From Erythrobasidium yunnanense (taxonomy: Eukaryota > Basidiomycota > Cystobasidiomycetes > Erythrobasidiales > Erythrobasidiaceae): DNA of 64,000 nucleotides. The stretch is taken from positions 4,821,652 through 4,885,651 of the forward strand of contig BCJC01000001.1 in NCBI GenBank assembly GCA_001600175.1, written 5' to 3'. The notes under the pieces were generated by a model, which was not told where the DNA came from, did no database searches, and saw nothing but the letters and a program-made list of their open reading frames with translations. This document shows, piece after piece, positions 63,976-64,000 of the stretch; the first letter of the stretch is position 1; each line of letters begins with the position of its first letter. The translations under genes and the position numbers were made by a program.

Positions 63976-64000
63976 CACAATACAGTGACTCTCCTCATCG

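Overview
The window is nuclear DNA of an intron-rich fungus, most likely a basidiomycete. Nearly every recognisable gene is cut by several introns of about 45-75 nt, and the gene set is typically fungal: 3-hydroxyanthranilate dioxygenase, an EDEM-type mannosidase with a PA domain, a Hot13-type CHY zinc finger, a UNC93/DUF895 transporter. The tiny exons and frequent GC-AG introns would fit a compact Pucciniomycotina-like genome, but the class is an inference. Gene models below were spliced by eye from reading-frame continuity and family conservation.

Left part (1-27.7 kb). Two arms of about 5.1 kb lie in opposite orientation (1-5085 and 20185-25243) around a 15 kb centre. Each arm carries the same four genes or gene remnants: a nitrilase-like gene, a poly-glutamine gene (R), and two unrecognised genes (Q and P). 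Identity is patchy. An interior block (about 3060-4576 against 20693-22209) is the same even at nine ambiguous N positions, while flanking parts have drifted and carry frameshifts. A truncated transaldolase-like copy lies just inside arm 2, and a longer copy lies outside it in the same direction. The centre holds ordinary genes: an Fmp32/MCUR1-like mitochondrial protein with a decayed copy of its last exon, an alpha/beta hydrolase, a large secreted protein, a cytochrome b5-domain protein, BNA1, a tandem pair of small unknown paralogues, an arrestin-like adaptor and an unknown gene.

Right part (27.7-64 kb). This is dense housekeeping sequence. In order: proteasome alpha subunit PRE5, a seven-span membrane protein, an SDR dehydrogenase, VPS60 (ESCRT-III), an EDEM-type mannosidase, a ZNRD2-like zinc-ribbon protein, ribosomal protein eS1, proteasome alpha subunit PRE8, a GH2 beta-mannosidase, a two-domain ABC ATPase with a damaged first Walker A, a manganese-type cation diffusion facilitator, two unknown coiled-coil proteins, a GH27 alpha-galactosidase with a C-terminal ricin-type lectin domain, a further unknown protein, a UNC93-like transporter, a 3'-5' exonuclease, a PEBP, an unknown protein, HOT13, and the start of an unknown CxxC protein. 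Several pairs are divergent with very short gaps (EDEM/ZNRD2 53 bp, SDR/VPS60 about 130 bp, PRE8/beta-mannosidase about 160 bp), suggesting shared promoters.

No tRNA, rRNA, CRISPR array or recognisable transposase was found. The most notable signals are the inverted arms with mirrored Ns, coding exons of 5, 12, 13 and 24 nt, a run of at least seven inferred GC-AG introns, and the orphan tandem paralogue pair at 14.4-15.8 kb.
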